From Palsa-506 sp963755815 (GTDB lineage Bacteria > Actinomycetota > Actinomycetes > Streptosporangiales > Streptosporangiaceae), in assembly GCA_963755815.1 (NCBI GenBank), contig CAVWLF010000014.1, positions 62,001 through 126,000 of the forward strand: DNA of 64,000 bases. The letters are read 5' to 3'. The first letter of the stretch is position 1. The number at the start of each line of letters is the position of its first letter. The position numbers and the translations under genes are program-made. The notes beneath the pieces were generated by a model. It made no database searches and was not told the origin of the DNA. It saw nothing but the letters and a program-made list of their open reading frames with translations. This document shows positions 52,540-60,172 of the stretch, one piece after another.

Positions 52540-53826
52540 GTGGCCTCCATCGAAGCCGTCTACGCCAGGCAGATCCTGGACTCGCGCGGCAACCCGACCA
52601 TTGAGGTCGAAGTTATGCTGGATGACGCCACGATCGGCCGGGCGGGCGTGCCCAGCGGGGCCTCGACCGGTGCCTTCGAGGCGGTCGAGCTCAGGGACGG
52701 CGGCGCCGAGTACGGCGGCAAGGGCGTCATGAAGGCGGTCAGCGCCGTGATCGACGAGATCCAGCCCGAGCTGCTCGGCTACGACGCCGACGACCAGCGG
52801 CTGATCGACCAGGCCCTGATCGACCTTGACCGCACGCCGGACAAGTCGCGGCTCGGCGCCAACGCGATCGTCGGCGTCAGCATCGCGGTGGCCAAGGCGG
52901 CCGCCGAGTCGGCGCAGCTGCCGCTGTTCCGCTACCTGGGCGGGCCGAACGCGCACCTGCTCCCGGTGCCGATGATGAACATCCTTAACGGCGGCGCGCA
53001 CGCCGATAACAATGTGGACGTCCAGGAGTTCATGATCCTGCCCATCGGGGCGGGCACGTTCGCCGAGGCGCTGCGCTGGGGCGCGGAGACCTATCATGCG
53101 CTGAAGTCCGTGCTCAGGCAGCACGGCCTGGCCACCGGAGTCGGTGATGAGGGCGGCTTCGCCCCTGACCTTGAGCACAACCGGGCGGCACTTGACCTGA
53201 TCGTGGAGGCGATCGGGAAGGCGGGCTTCACGCCCGGGCGGGATATCGCGCTCGCCATCGACGCCGCCGCGTCCGAGTTCTATTCGGATGGCACGTACCG
53301 ATTCGAGGGCAGCCAGAAGAGCTCGGCCGAGATGACCGGGATCTACGGCGAATGGCTTGAGCAGTATCCGATCGTCTCGATGGAGGACCCGCTGGCCGAG
53401 GAGGACTGGCCCGGCTGGCGGGAGCTGACCGCGGCCCTGGGCGACCGGGTGCAGGTGGTCGGTGATGACATCTTCGTGACCAACCCGGACCGGCTGCGCC
53501 GCGGCATCGAGGAGCGCGCGGCGAATTCGCTCCTGGTCAAGCTCAACCAGATCGGCTCGGTGACCGAGACGCTGAACGCCGTGGCGCTCGCGCACCGCAG
53601 CGGGTTCAGCTGCGTGATCAGTCACCGGTCCGGCGAGACGGACGACACCACGATCTCCGATCTGGCGGTGGCCACTAACTGCGGCCAGATCAAGACCGGC
53701 GCGCCGGCCAGGTACGAGCGGGTGGCCAAGTACAACCAGCTGCTCCGGATCGAGGATCTGCTCGGCGACGCGGCGGCTTACGCGGGGAAGGCGGCCTTCC
53801 CCCGCCCGGTGACTGGCGGCGGATGA
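52540..53826 (+). CDS. eno: Enolase
   Basis: Enolase interconverts 2-phosphoglycerate and phosphoenolpyruvate. The 428-residue product has ASIEAVYARQILDSRGNPTI at the start, VPSGASTGAFEAVELRDGG, the metal/catalytic region VGDEGGFAPDLEHN, IVSMEDPLAEEDW, the Lys of LLVKLNQIGSVTET and the signature SHRSGETDDTTISDLAVATN. GTG 52540 is chosen because GGGAG lies eight bases upstream and it matches homologs; ATG 52507 is possible. TAGGCT (52489-52494) may be its -10 box. Its stop overlaps ftsB by four bases. Confidence 0.98.
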   Translation: MASIEAVYARQILDSRGNPTIEVEVMLDDATIGRAGVPSGASTGAFEAVELRDGGAEYGGKGVMKAVSAVIDEIQPELLGYDADDQRLIDQALIDLDRTPDKSRLGANAIVGVSIAVAKAAAESAQLPLFRYLGGPNAHLLPVPMMNILNGGAHADNNVDVQEFMILPIGAGTFAEALRWGAETYHALKSVLRQHGLATGVGDEGGFAPDLEHNRAALDLIVEAIGKAGFTPGRDIALAIDAAASEFYSDGTYRFEGSQKSSAEMTGIYGEWLEQYPIVSMEDPLAEEDWPGWRELTAALGDRVQVVGDDIFVTNPDRLRRGIEERAANSLLVKLNQIGSVTETLNAVALAHRSGFSCVISHRSGETDDTTISDLAVATNCGQIKTGAPARYERVAKYNQLLRIEDLLGDAAAYAGKAAFPRPVTGGG

Positions 53827-54239
53827 CGGCTCCCGCGGACCCTCCGCCCCCTGCGGCGCACGAGCGGGCCAGGTTCACCAGCCGGGCCGCCGTTCTCGCC
53901 GTGGTGATCTGCGCCATCGCCCTGAGCCTCGCCTACCCGGTGCGGGAGTACATCGGCCAGCGCCGGCAGATTGACCAGCTGGAAGCCCAGCGGCAGACGA
54001 TCGAGATCCAGCTGCACCGGCTGGACGCGCTGCATCACAAGCTGACCAGCCGGGCCTACATCGAGCAGCAGGCGCGCGATCAGCTGCACATGTGCCTGCC
54101 CAGCCAGACCTGCTATGTGGTCATTCCGCCCAAGCCCGCCGCGGGGCAAACCGCCGCCCGGGCCGGCAGTCCGGGCACGCCATGGTACGAACGGTTGTGG
54201 CATTCGGTCCGCACGGCGAATCAGGCGCCCGCCAAGTGA
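53823..54239 (+). CDS. ftsB: FtsB/DivIC-type septum formation protein
   Basis: This small bitopic protein links early and late division proteins. In 138 residues a short cytoplasmic part is followed by one membrane helix (AAVLAVVICAIALSLAYPVR, about 22-41) and an external coiled coil (QRRQIDQLEAQRQTIEIQLH). The DivIC motif LTSRAYIEQQARDQLHMCLP comes next, then CYVVIPP. The location after eno is the standard actinomycete order. ATG 53823 overlaps the eno stop and GTG 54236 of the next gene overlaps its own stop. Confidence 0.93.
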   Translation: MTAPADPPPPAAHERARFTSRAAVLAVVICAIALSLAYPVREYIGQRRQIDQLEAQRQTIEIQLHRLDALHHKLTSRAYIEQQARDQLHMCLPSQTCYVVIPPKPAAGQTAARAGSPGTPWYERLWHSVRTANQAPAK

Positions 54240-54898
54240 CAACCGGACCCGGGCAGCGCGGGCCGGGCCCGGCAGGCGCGGACCAGCCAGGCACCGGTCC
54301 GGCAGGCACGGCCGCGGGCTCCGGAAGCCTGGCCGGCGGCGGATGCGGCGACGCGGCCGCGGCGGACGTTGCCGCGGCGGACGTTGCCGTGGTGGCCGTT
54401 CAGCTGGGACGTACGCCGCGCGGCGTTCTCGGCGTCGCGCACCGGTGCCCGTGCGGGCTGCCGGATGTCGTCGAGACCGCGCCGCGGCTGCCCGACGGCA
54501 CGCCCTTCCCGACCCTCTACTACCTGACCTGCCCCCGCGCTACCGCAGCCATGAGCAGGCTGGAGGCAGCCGGGCTGATGCGGGAGATGACGCGGCGGCT
54601 GGCCGAGGACCCCGGGCTGCGGCAGGCGCAGCTATCCGCGCACGAGGACTACCTCGCCCGGCGCGATGCGGCCGCTCGCGCGGCCGGCGTCCGGCCGCTG
54701 CCGCCGGGCGCCGCCAGTGCGGGCGGGATGCCGGACCGGGTCAAGTGCCTGCACGCCCTCGCCGCGCACGAGCTGGCCGTCAAGGGCGCGAACCCGCTCG
54801 GCCGCGAGGCAGTCCAGGCGGCCGGTAGCTGGTGGCGAGCGGGTCGTTGCGTGCCGGCCCCGGATGCCGCGCTCCCGGCCGCGAGTACCCGTGAGTGA
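54236..54898 (+). CDS. DUF501 family protein
   Basis: The 220-residue product has about 50 low-complexity residues, then the DUF501 core: VVAVQLGRTPRGVLGVAHRC, CPCGLPDVVETAPRLPDGTP, FPTLYYLTCPRATAAMSRLE, and VKCLHALAAHELAVKGANPL. Conserved Cys and His residues (HRCPCG, TCP, KCLHALAAH) suggest metal binding. Function unknown; the gene is conserved between ftsB and ppx in actinobacteria. GTG 54236 overlaps the ftsB stop. The start of ppx overlaps its last codons. Confidence 0.9.
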   Translation: MTTGPGQRGPGPAGADQPGTGPAGTAAGSGSLAGGGCGDAAAADVAAADVAVVAVQLGRTPRGVLGVAHRCPCGLPDVVETAPRLPDGTPFPTLYYLTCPRATAAMSRLEAAGLMREMTRRLAEDPGLRQAQLSAHEDYLARRDAAARAAGVRPLPPGAASAGGMPDRVKCLHALAAHELAVKGANPLGREAVQAAGSWWRAGRCVPAPDAALPAASTRE

Positions 54899-55070
54899 CA
54901 CGCCGGTGAGCGATGCGCCCGTGAGCGATGCACCGGTGAGTGACACGCCGGTGAGCGAGGCGGCTGTGCGTGATGCGTCTCTGCGCGATGCGCCCGTGAG
55001 CGACGCGGCTGTGCGTGATGCGCCTGTGCGTGATGCGGCTGTGCGTGATGCGGCTGTGCGCGATGCGCCG
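54891..55070 (+). repeat. Twelve 15-bp tandem repeats encoding pentapeptides
   Basis: Twelve contiguous 15-bp units (GTGAGCGATGCGCCC and variants such as GTGCGTGATGCGGCT) encode VSDAP/VRDAA-type pentapeptides at the N-terminus of the Ppx-like protein. Each unit begins with GTG or CTG, so several in-frame starts are possible and the true N-terminus cannot be fixed. Confidence 0.9.
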
Positions 55071-56200
55071 GCCGGGAGCGTGCCCGGCAGCGGCAGTCTC
55101 ACGCGGGCCCGGGGCGCCGGCCGCGGGCCGGCCGGCCCGGTTCGCGTCGCGGCGATCGACTGCGGTACCAACTCGCTTCGGCTGCTGGTCGCCGATGCCG
55201 ACCCGCACCGGGGCACACTGACCGACCTGGTGCGCCGGATGGAGATCGTCCGGCTGGGCCAGGGGGTGGACGCCACCGGCCGCCTCGCCCCCGATGCGCT
55301 GGCCCGGACGTTCCGCGTGCTGGCCGAGTACGCGGCGATCGTCGCTGACAGCGCCGCGGTCGCCGTCCGGATGGTAGCGACGAGCGCGACCAGGGACGCC
55401 GCGAACGCCGCTGAGTTCGTCCGCGGGGTCACCGGGATCCTCGGCGTGCCACCGGAGGTCCTGAGCGGCGGCCAGGAGGCGTCCCTGTCCTTCACCGGCG
55501 CCACGGCCGAGCTGGCCAGCCCCGGGCCGGGCCGCGAGCGGTTCGCTCCGCCGTACCTGGTGGTCGACATCGGCGGCGGCTCTACCGAGTTCGTGCTGGG
55601 CGGCGGCCAGGCAGTCGCTGGCGGCCAGGCAGTTGCCGGCGGCCAGGCAGCCAGGCGGTGGTCGGCCGGTCTCAGGACAGCGGCCGGTCACAGGCCGGCG
55701 GCCAGGCAGGCGGCGCCGGGCCGGTCGCGGCCATCTCCGTCGACATTGGCTGCGTCCGGATGACCGAGCGGCATCTGCACTCCGATCCCCCGACCGGCAG
55801 CCAGATCGCGGCGGCGACGGCGGACATCGACGCGGCGATCGGCCGCGCTGCCGCCGAGGTATCCCCGCAGCGGGCCCGTACGCTCGTTGGCCTGGCCGGG
55901 TCGGTCACCACCGTGGCCGGTATCGCGCTTGAGCTGCCTGCCTACGACGCCGCCAGGATCCACCACGCCAGAATCCCGGCCGGCCAGGTGCATGCGGTAA
56001 CGCGCATGCTGCTCGGCCAGACCCGGGCGCAGCGCAGCCAGATCGGCGTGATGCATCCAGGCCGGATCGACGTGATCGGTGCCGGGGCGCTGGTACTCGA
56101 CCGGATCCTCGCCCAGCTGGGCTTTGCCGAGGTCGTGGTCAGCGAGCACGACATCCTGGACGGCATCGCCTGGTCCCTGGTGGATCTTCATGCCGGATGA
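54891..56200 (+). pseudogene. Ppx/GppA exopolyphosphatase family protein, frameshifted
   Basis: Ppx/GppA enzymes hydrolyse polyphosphate or pppGpp. GTG 54891, overlapping DUF501, starts twelve 5-residue repeats (VSDAP/VRDAA type), then the ASKHA fold: RVAAIDCGTNSLRLLVADAD, MEIVRLGQGVDATGRLAPDA, VRMVATSATRDAANAAEFV and PYLVVDIGGGSTEFVLGGGQ. The frame changes within repeats of GGCGGCCAGGCAGT (55602-55690). The second half (AISVDIGCVRMTERHLHSDP, VGLAGSVTTVAGIAL, VVSEHDILDGIAWSL) completes the family in another frame. Restoring the frame near 55640-55660 gives a normal protein with a short extra linker. The uracil-DNA glycosylase gene overlaps the end. Confidence 0.82.
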
Positions 56201-57071
56201 GCCAGCGGCCGGCGGCGCCGGCGGACCCAGCCCGGTGCCGCCCGGGACCGGCTGGCCGGACGATCTTGCCACGTCGGCAACGCCGGTTGCGGCCGGCCCG
56301 GCTGACGTCCGGGCCCTGGCCGTGACCGCCGGAACGCTCACCGAGCTGGCCGCCAGGCAATCGGTCTGCCGGGCCTGCCCGCGGCTGGTCGGCTGGCGTG
56401 AGCAGGTGGCGGCGGACAAGCGGCGCTCCTTCGCGGCCGAGCGCTACTGGGGGCGGCCAGTACCCGGCTGGGGCGCCGAGCAGCCGGGCGTGCTCATCGT
56501 CGGCCTGGCCCCGGCGGCACACGGCGGGAATCGCACCGGGCGGATCTTCACCGGGGATCGCAGCGGAGACTTTCTGTTTGCTTCCCTCTGGCGGTGCGGC
56601 CTGGCCGCCGTTCCCACCAGCGTCGCCGCCGGGGACGGCCAGCAATTGCTGGGCGTGCGCATGGCCGCCGCGGTCCGCTGCGCTCCTCCGGCCAACAAAC
56701 CGTCGGTTGCCGAGCGGGATACCTGCGCGCCCTGGCTAACGGCTGAGCTGGTGCAGGTCCGCGAATCCGTCCGGGTCATCGTCTGCCTCGGCCACTTCGC
56801 CTGGCAGGCCATCTGGCCGCAGCTGGGCCGGGTCGGCTTCAGCCTGCCCAGGCCGAGGCCGGCCTTCGGCCACGGCGCAGAGGTCCGGCTGGAGCGAACG
56901 GCGGGACGGCCCGGCATGACATCCGGCGGGGGCGCGAGCGGGGACGCGGGCGGAGGCGTGTTGCTGCTCGGTTGCTACCACCCGAGTCAGCAGAACACCT
57001 TTACCGGCCGCGTGACGGAGGCCATGCTGGACGCTGTGTTCCAGCGTGCCAGGGAGCAGGCCGGCCTGTAA
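56190..57071 (+). CDS. Family 5 (UdgB-type) uracil-DNA glycosylase
   Basis: This enzyme excises uracil and related bases from DNA. The 293-residue product has the iron-sulfur Cys residues in SVCRACPRLVGW and later MAAAVRCAPPANKPS and RDTCAPWL, motif A VLIVGLAPAAHGGNRTGRIF (GLAPAxHGxNRTGR is diagnostic of family 5) and motif B in LLLGCYHPSQQNTFTGRV (HPSxxN). The first 45 residues are low complexity. ATG 56190 overlaps the ppx stop. Repair genes often follow ppx in actinomycetes. Confidence 0.92.
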   Translation: MPDEPAAGGAGGPSPVPPGTGWPDDLATSATPVAAGPADVRALAVTAGTLTELAARQSVCRACPRLVGWREQVAADKRRSFAAERYWGRPVPGWGAEQPGVLIVGLAPAAHGGNRTGRIFTGDRSGDFLFASLWRCGLAAVPTSVAAGDGQQLLGVRMAAAVRCAPPANKPSVAERDTCAPWLTAELVQVRESVRVIVCLGHFAWQAIWPQLGRVGFSLPRPRPAFGHGAEVRLERTAGRPGMTSGGGASGDAGGGVLLLGCYHPSQQNTFTGRVTEAMLDAVFQRAREQAGL

Positions 57072-57247
57072 CGTTCGCGCCGCCGCTCGCGATGGGTTAC
57101 GGAGCGTAGATGCGTGTAGTGAATTGGTCACGCACCGTATCCGTCATGTCCGAGAGAGGAATTAAATAGGTGATATTGATCGCGAATCTAGCCCATATTA
57201 ATCCGCCGCCCGTGCGTTTATTGAACCGTTCGGGGTATCCTCAAGAA

Positions 57248-57321
57248 GCCCCCGTAGCCCAATGGAAGAGGCCGGCCCCCTAAAAGGGTCCCCAGTGTCG
57301 GTTCGAATCCGACCGGGGGTA
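57248..57321 (+). tRNA. tRNA, nominal anticodon UAA (Leu-type), atypical
   Basis: A 74-base cloverleaf: acceptor GCCCCCG (57248-57254) with CGGGGGT and discriminator A (57321); D arm GCC/GGC; anticodon stem GGCCC/GGGTC with loop CCTAAAA, giving UAA at 34-36 but C instead of U at 33; a six-base variable loop; T arm GTCGG-TTCGAAT-CCGAC. CCA is not encoded. The variable loop is too short for a standard class II tRNA-Leu. The tRNA seems related to short-variable-loop Leu-like tRNAs I recall next to ppx/eno in actinomycetes. Isotype uncertain. The A+T-rich upstream gap 57072-57247 probably holds its promoter. Confidence 0.7.
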
Positions 57322-57631
57322 CATAGCAGGTCAGACGCGACATTATGGCGCCCCTGCTGGTGCGCGGAGTTTGCTGACTGGTTTTCCCTGCCCGAGTGAC
57401 CGGGCACTGGGCCGGGCATGCTTTTCTGAGCGGCCGGGCGGAGCTGAATGTGTCAATGGTCTGATAAACGGCCGGGGTATCCCCGGCGCCGGAGGCCGAA
57501 CCCCGATTGGCACACCACGGGATCTTGTCTCAATAGAGAATGGCACCGCGGCATCCGTTAGCAATTATTGACGAATTCCCGCCGGGTACGTTCGCTGCTG
57601 TCCGGGCGTCGGCTGGCCGCCGGGGACGCCC

Positions 57632-57755
57632 GCCCACGGAACGACCGGCCACGAAACGGGGAACGGCCGGCCACGGAACGGCCGGCCAACGAACGGGGGG
57701 CCACGGAACGGTGGGCCGGGGAACGGCGGGCCACGGAACGGTCGGCCGCGGAACA
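57632..57755. repeat. Degenerate GGAACGG/GGCCACGG repeat
   Basis: Units of about 10-16 bp around GGCCACGGAACGG recur some eight times between the tRNA and the F420-oxidoreductase gene, directly beyond the latter's stop. The rest of the gap 57322-57631 shows no gene that I can support. Confidence 0.75.
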
Positions 57756-57781
57756 GCCGCTGGCGGAATGGGCCGCGGGAG

Positions 57782-58192
57782 CTAGCCGCTGACGTCGGGC
57801 CCGGCGCGGGTCATGGTGATCCGCACGATGACCCGGTGCTCGCGCTCCATGGCGGCCCGGTACTCGTCCCAGTCCGGATGCTCGCCGCCGACGCCCCGGT
57901 AGTAGCTGACCAGAATCTCCATCGCGTCGGGCAGCGAGATGATCTCCGCCGTTCCCTCGACCTGGATCCACTCGCCGAAGAAGGCATCGTTCAGCACGCA
58001 CAGCGATGCGCGCGGATCGCGCCGCAGATTCCGCGTCTTGATCGCGGCCTCCCGGGTACTGATCAGCACCCGGCCCTCATCATCCACCGTGGCCGCCACC
58101 GGAGAGAGTTGCGGCCGCCCGTCGGCCCTCGAGGTAGCAAGCACCGCCCGGTGATGGGCGCGCAGGAACTCGCGGGCAGTGCCTAGTTCCAT
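57782..58192 (-). CDS. PPOX-class F420-dependent oxidoreductase
   Basis: The 136-residue product is a split-barrel flavin/F420-binding protein of the pyridoxamine-5-phosphate-oxidase superfamily: FLRAHHRAVLATSRADGRPQ, LSPVAATVDDEGRVLISTRE, KTRNLRRDPRASLCVLNDAF and GEWIQVEGTAEIISLPDAME. These motifs (ATxRxDGxPQLSPV, KxRNLRRDPR) match actinomycete F420-dependent reductases. The substrate is unknown. ATG (58192-58190) follows the DUF4287 stop by one base on the same strand, so the two are translated together. Confidence 0.9.
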   Translation of the reverse strand: MELGTAREFLRAHHRAVLATSRADGRPQLSPVAATVDDEGRVLISTREAAIKTRNLRRDPRASLCVLNDAFFGEWIQVEGTAEIISLPDAMEILVSYYRGVGGEHPDWDEYRAAMEREHRVIVRITMTRAGPDVSG

Positions 58193-58193
58193 G

Positions 58194-58421
58194 TCAGGCG
58201 CTGTTGAGCCTGCTCCGGCGCTGCAGCTCGTACTCGTGCACGATGGCGCTCGCGTAGCCGTGAGTCAGGCCATGCTCGTCCGCCAGCCAGTACGCACGTT
58301 CCTGGCAGCGCTGGAACGATGGGCCGGATTCAAGTCTTCTGAACCACTCACGGAGGTCTCGTCCTGTGACGATGGGGATGCGCGCGATCAGGTTCCTGTG
58401 CATCTCCGGAGAGTGGGTCAT
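58194..58421 (-). CDS. DUF4287-like small protein
   Basis: The 75-residue product MTHSPEMHRNLIARIPIVTG continues DLREWFRRLESGPSFQRCQE and ends ADEHGLTHGYASAIVHEYEL plus a short tail. The pairing of TGRDLREWF with HGLTHGYASAIVHE matches DUF4287 proteins of unknown function. ATG (58421-58419) has GGAGGTG on the minus strand about 12 bases upstream; ATG 58403 is possible. It is directly upstream of the F420-oxidoreductase. Confidence 0.8.
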   Translation of the reverse strand: MTHSPEMHRNLIARIPIVTGRDLREWFRRLESGPSFQRCQERAYWLADEHGLTHGYASAIVHEYELQRRSRLNSA

Positions 58422-58569
58422 TGACAAGGGGCACCTCCAGGGGCGAACTCCTATTGCTGCCGACACTGCACCACGTTGCGGCGTCTGACAAGCCCCCGGC
58501 GCCAGGTTTCCGGTATGCCAGGTAAGTTCCCGGCCGCCGCGCGGCCGGAGCGGCCGCCGGATGACCGGA

Positions 58570-59790
58570 TCAGGAAAGCCGCTCGAAGATCATCGCCATG
58601 CCCTGGCCGCCGCCCACGCACATCGTCTCCAGACCGAAGGTCTTGTCGTGGAACTGCAGGCTGTTCAGGATCGTCGAGGTAATGCGCGCGCCCGTCATGC
58701 CGAACGGGTGGCCGACGGCGATCGCGCCGCCGTTGACGTTCAGCTTGTCGAGGTCGATGCCGAGGTCCTGGTAGGAGGGGATCACCTGGGCGGCGAACGC
58801 CTCGTTGATCTCGACCAGGTCGATGTCGTCGATGGCCATCCCGGCCCGCGCCAGCGCCTGGCGGGATGCCTCGACCGGGCCAAGTCCCATGATCTCCGGC
58901 GACAGCCCGGTCACGCCCGTGGAGACGATCCTGGCCAGCGGCGTGATCCCGAGTTCGGCGGCCTTCCGGTCGCTCATCACCACCACGGCCGCGGCGCCGT
59001 CGTTGAGCGGGCAGCAGTTGCCGGCGGTTACCGTGCCGTCCGGCCGGAACACCGGCTGCAGCGCGGCGACCTTCTCCAGCGTGGTCCCGGCCCGCGGCCC
59101 GTCGTCCGCGCTCACCACCCTGCCGTCCGGCAGCGTCACCGGCGTGATGTCCCGCTGCCAGAACCCGTCGGCCAGGGCCTTCTCGGCCAGGTTCTGCGAC
59201 CGCACGCCGAACTCGTCCTGCTCGGCGCGGGTGACGCCGCGCAGCCCGGCGACGTTCTCGGCGGTCTGGCCCATGGCCAGGTAGACATCGGGAACCGCGT
59301 TGTCCTGCCGCGGGTCGTGCCAGATGCCCGCGCCGCCCTTGGCCTCCTCGGCGGTCCGCTCCTCAGCGGCGGTGAAGAAGGAGTTCTTCGTGTCCGGCCA
59401 GCTGTCGCTGCTGCCGTTGACGAACCGGCTCACGCACTCCACGCCCGCGGAGATGAAGACGTCGCCCTCGCCGGCCTTGATCGCGTGGAAGGCCATCCTC
59501 GTCGTCTGCAGCGAGGAGGAGCAGTAGCGGGTCACGGTGGTGCCGGGCAGGTGATCATGGCCGAGCATCACGGCGACGATGCGGGCCATGTTGTAGCCCT
59601 GCTCGCCGCCGGGCAGGCCGCAGCCGAGCATCAGGTCGTCAATGTCCGCCGGATCGAGCTGCGGCACCTTGGCGAGCGCGGCGCTGATCATCGCGGCGGT
59701 CAGGTCATCGGGGCGGACGCTGGTGAGCGAGCCCTTAAAGGCCCGGCCGATCGGCGAGCGGGCGGTAGCGACGACGACTGCCTCGGGCAT
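58570..59790 (-). CDS. Thiolase (acetyl-CoA C-acyltransferase)
   Basis: The 406-residue enzyme cleaves 3-ketoacyl-CoA in fatty-acid beta-oxidation or condenses acetyl-CoA in the reverse direction. The nucleophile Cys is in TTVTRYCSSSLQTTRMAFHA (about residue 90). NEAFAAQVIPSYQDLG, the catalytic His in GGAIAVGHPFGMTGARI and the second Cys in MCVGGGQGMAMIFERLS are all present. The length is normal. ATG (59790-59788) is supported by AGGGAG just upstream on the minus strand. It has no coupled neighbours, so it is probably monocistronic. Confidence 0.95.
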   Translation of the reverse strand: MPEAVVVATARSPIGRAFKGSLTSVRPDDLTAAMISAALAKVPQLDPADIDDLMLGCGLPGGEQGYNMARIVAVMLGHDHLPGTTVTRYCSSSLQTTRMAFHAIKAGEGDVFISAGVECVSRFVNGSSDSWPDTKNSFFTAAEERTAEEAKGGAGIWHDPRQDNAVPDVYLAMGQTAENVAGLRGVTRAEQDEFGVRSQNLAEKALADGFWQRDITPVTLPDGRVVSADDGPRAGTTLEKVAALQPVFRPDGTVTAGNCCPLNDGAAAVVVMSDRKAAELGITPLARIVSTGVTGLSPEIMGLGPVEASRQALARAGMAIDDIDLVEINEAFAAQVIPSYQDLGIDLDKLNVNGGAIAVGHPFGMTGARITSTILNSLQFHDKTFGLETMCVGGGQGMAMIFERLS

Positions 59791-59885
59791 GGCTGATCTC
59801 CCTCGAAACTGGTAGCTAACCGCAGACTACCTCCGGCCCCCGGGCGGCTTGCGCGCCTGACGCCGGTGGCCGCGCCGCTGCAGTG

Positions 59886-59937
59886 CATGATCCGGAAGGA
59901 TTCGCGCCAGATACGACGCGAATCCTTCGGGATCATG
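59886..59937. repeat. Long palindromic element, related to the one at 20711
   Basis: Arms 59886-59906 and 59917-59937 pair at 20 of 21 positions around a ten-base loop. The arm begins CATGATCCGGAAGGATT, close to CATGATCACGGAGGATT at 20713, and both right arms end GATCATGAA. It lies upstream of the thiolase start, so it is not a terminator for either adjacent gene. Confidence 0.85.
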
Positions 59938-59964
59938 AAAGAGCGAGACTCCAGGCGGGTGGGT

Positions 59965-60055
59965 GTGACGTGAGGTGCGCGTGTTGCCGGGGGAGGGAAG
60001 GTCGCGCCGCAGCGAGTGCCCAAAGATGGCGTGAGCGTGACGTGAGGTGCGCGTG
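59965..60055. repeat. Two exact 19-bp direct repeats upstream of cbs
   Basis: GTGACGTGAGGTGCGCGTG occurs at 59965-59983 and 60037-60055, 72 bases apart, in the divergent gap between the thiolase and cystathionine beta-synthase genes. A regulator with two binding sites, or a decayed duplication, could explain it. The gap 59791-60172 has no supported gene. Confidence 0.75.
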
Positions 60056-60172
60056 ATGCGGGGATGGCGAGTGTCTGGCCATTCAGCCCCGCTCCCGGGG
60101 CGACGTGCGGCAGGCTTCCGATGCAACCGCGGTCGGATAGCGTCATCAGCACCGGAAGCAAGGTGATTTCAG

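Noticed and set aside
57198..57419. Minus-strand frame with a GRIRTDTGDP-like motif over the tRNA
   Set aside because: This motif is a known false protein arising from translation antisense to tRNA genes; it lies directly over the cloverleaf.
57322..57631. Integration site or prophage remnant next to the tRNA
   Set aside because: No integrase-like gene, no duplicated tRNA 3' end and no att-type repeat could be found within the window.
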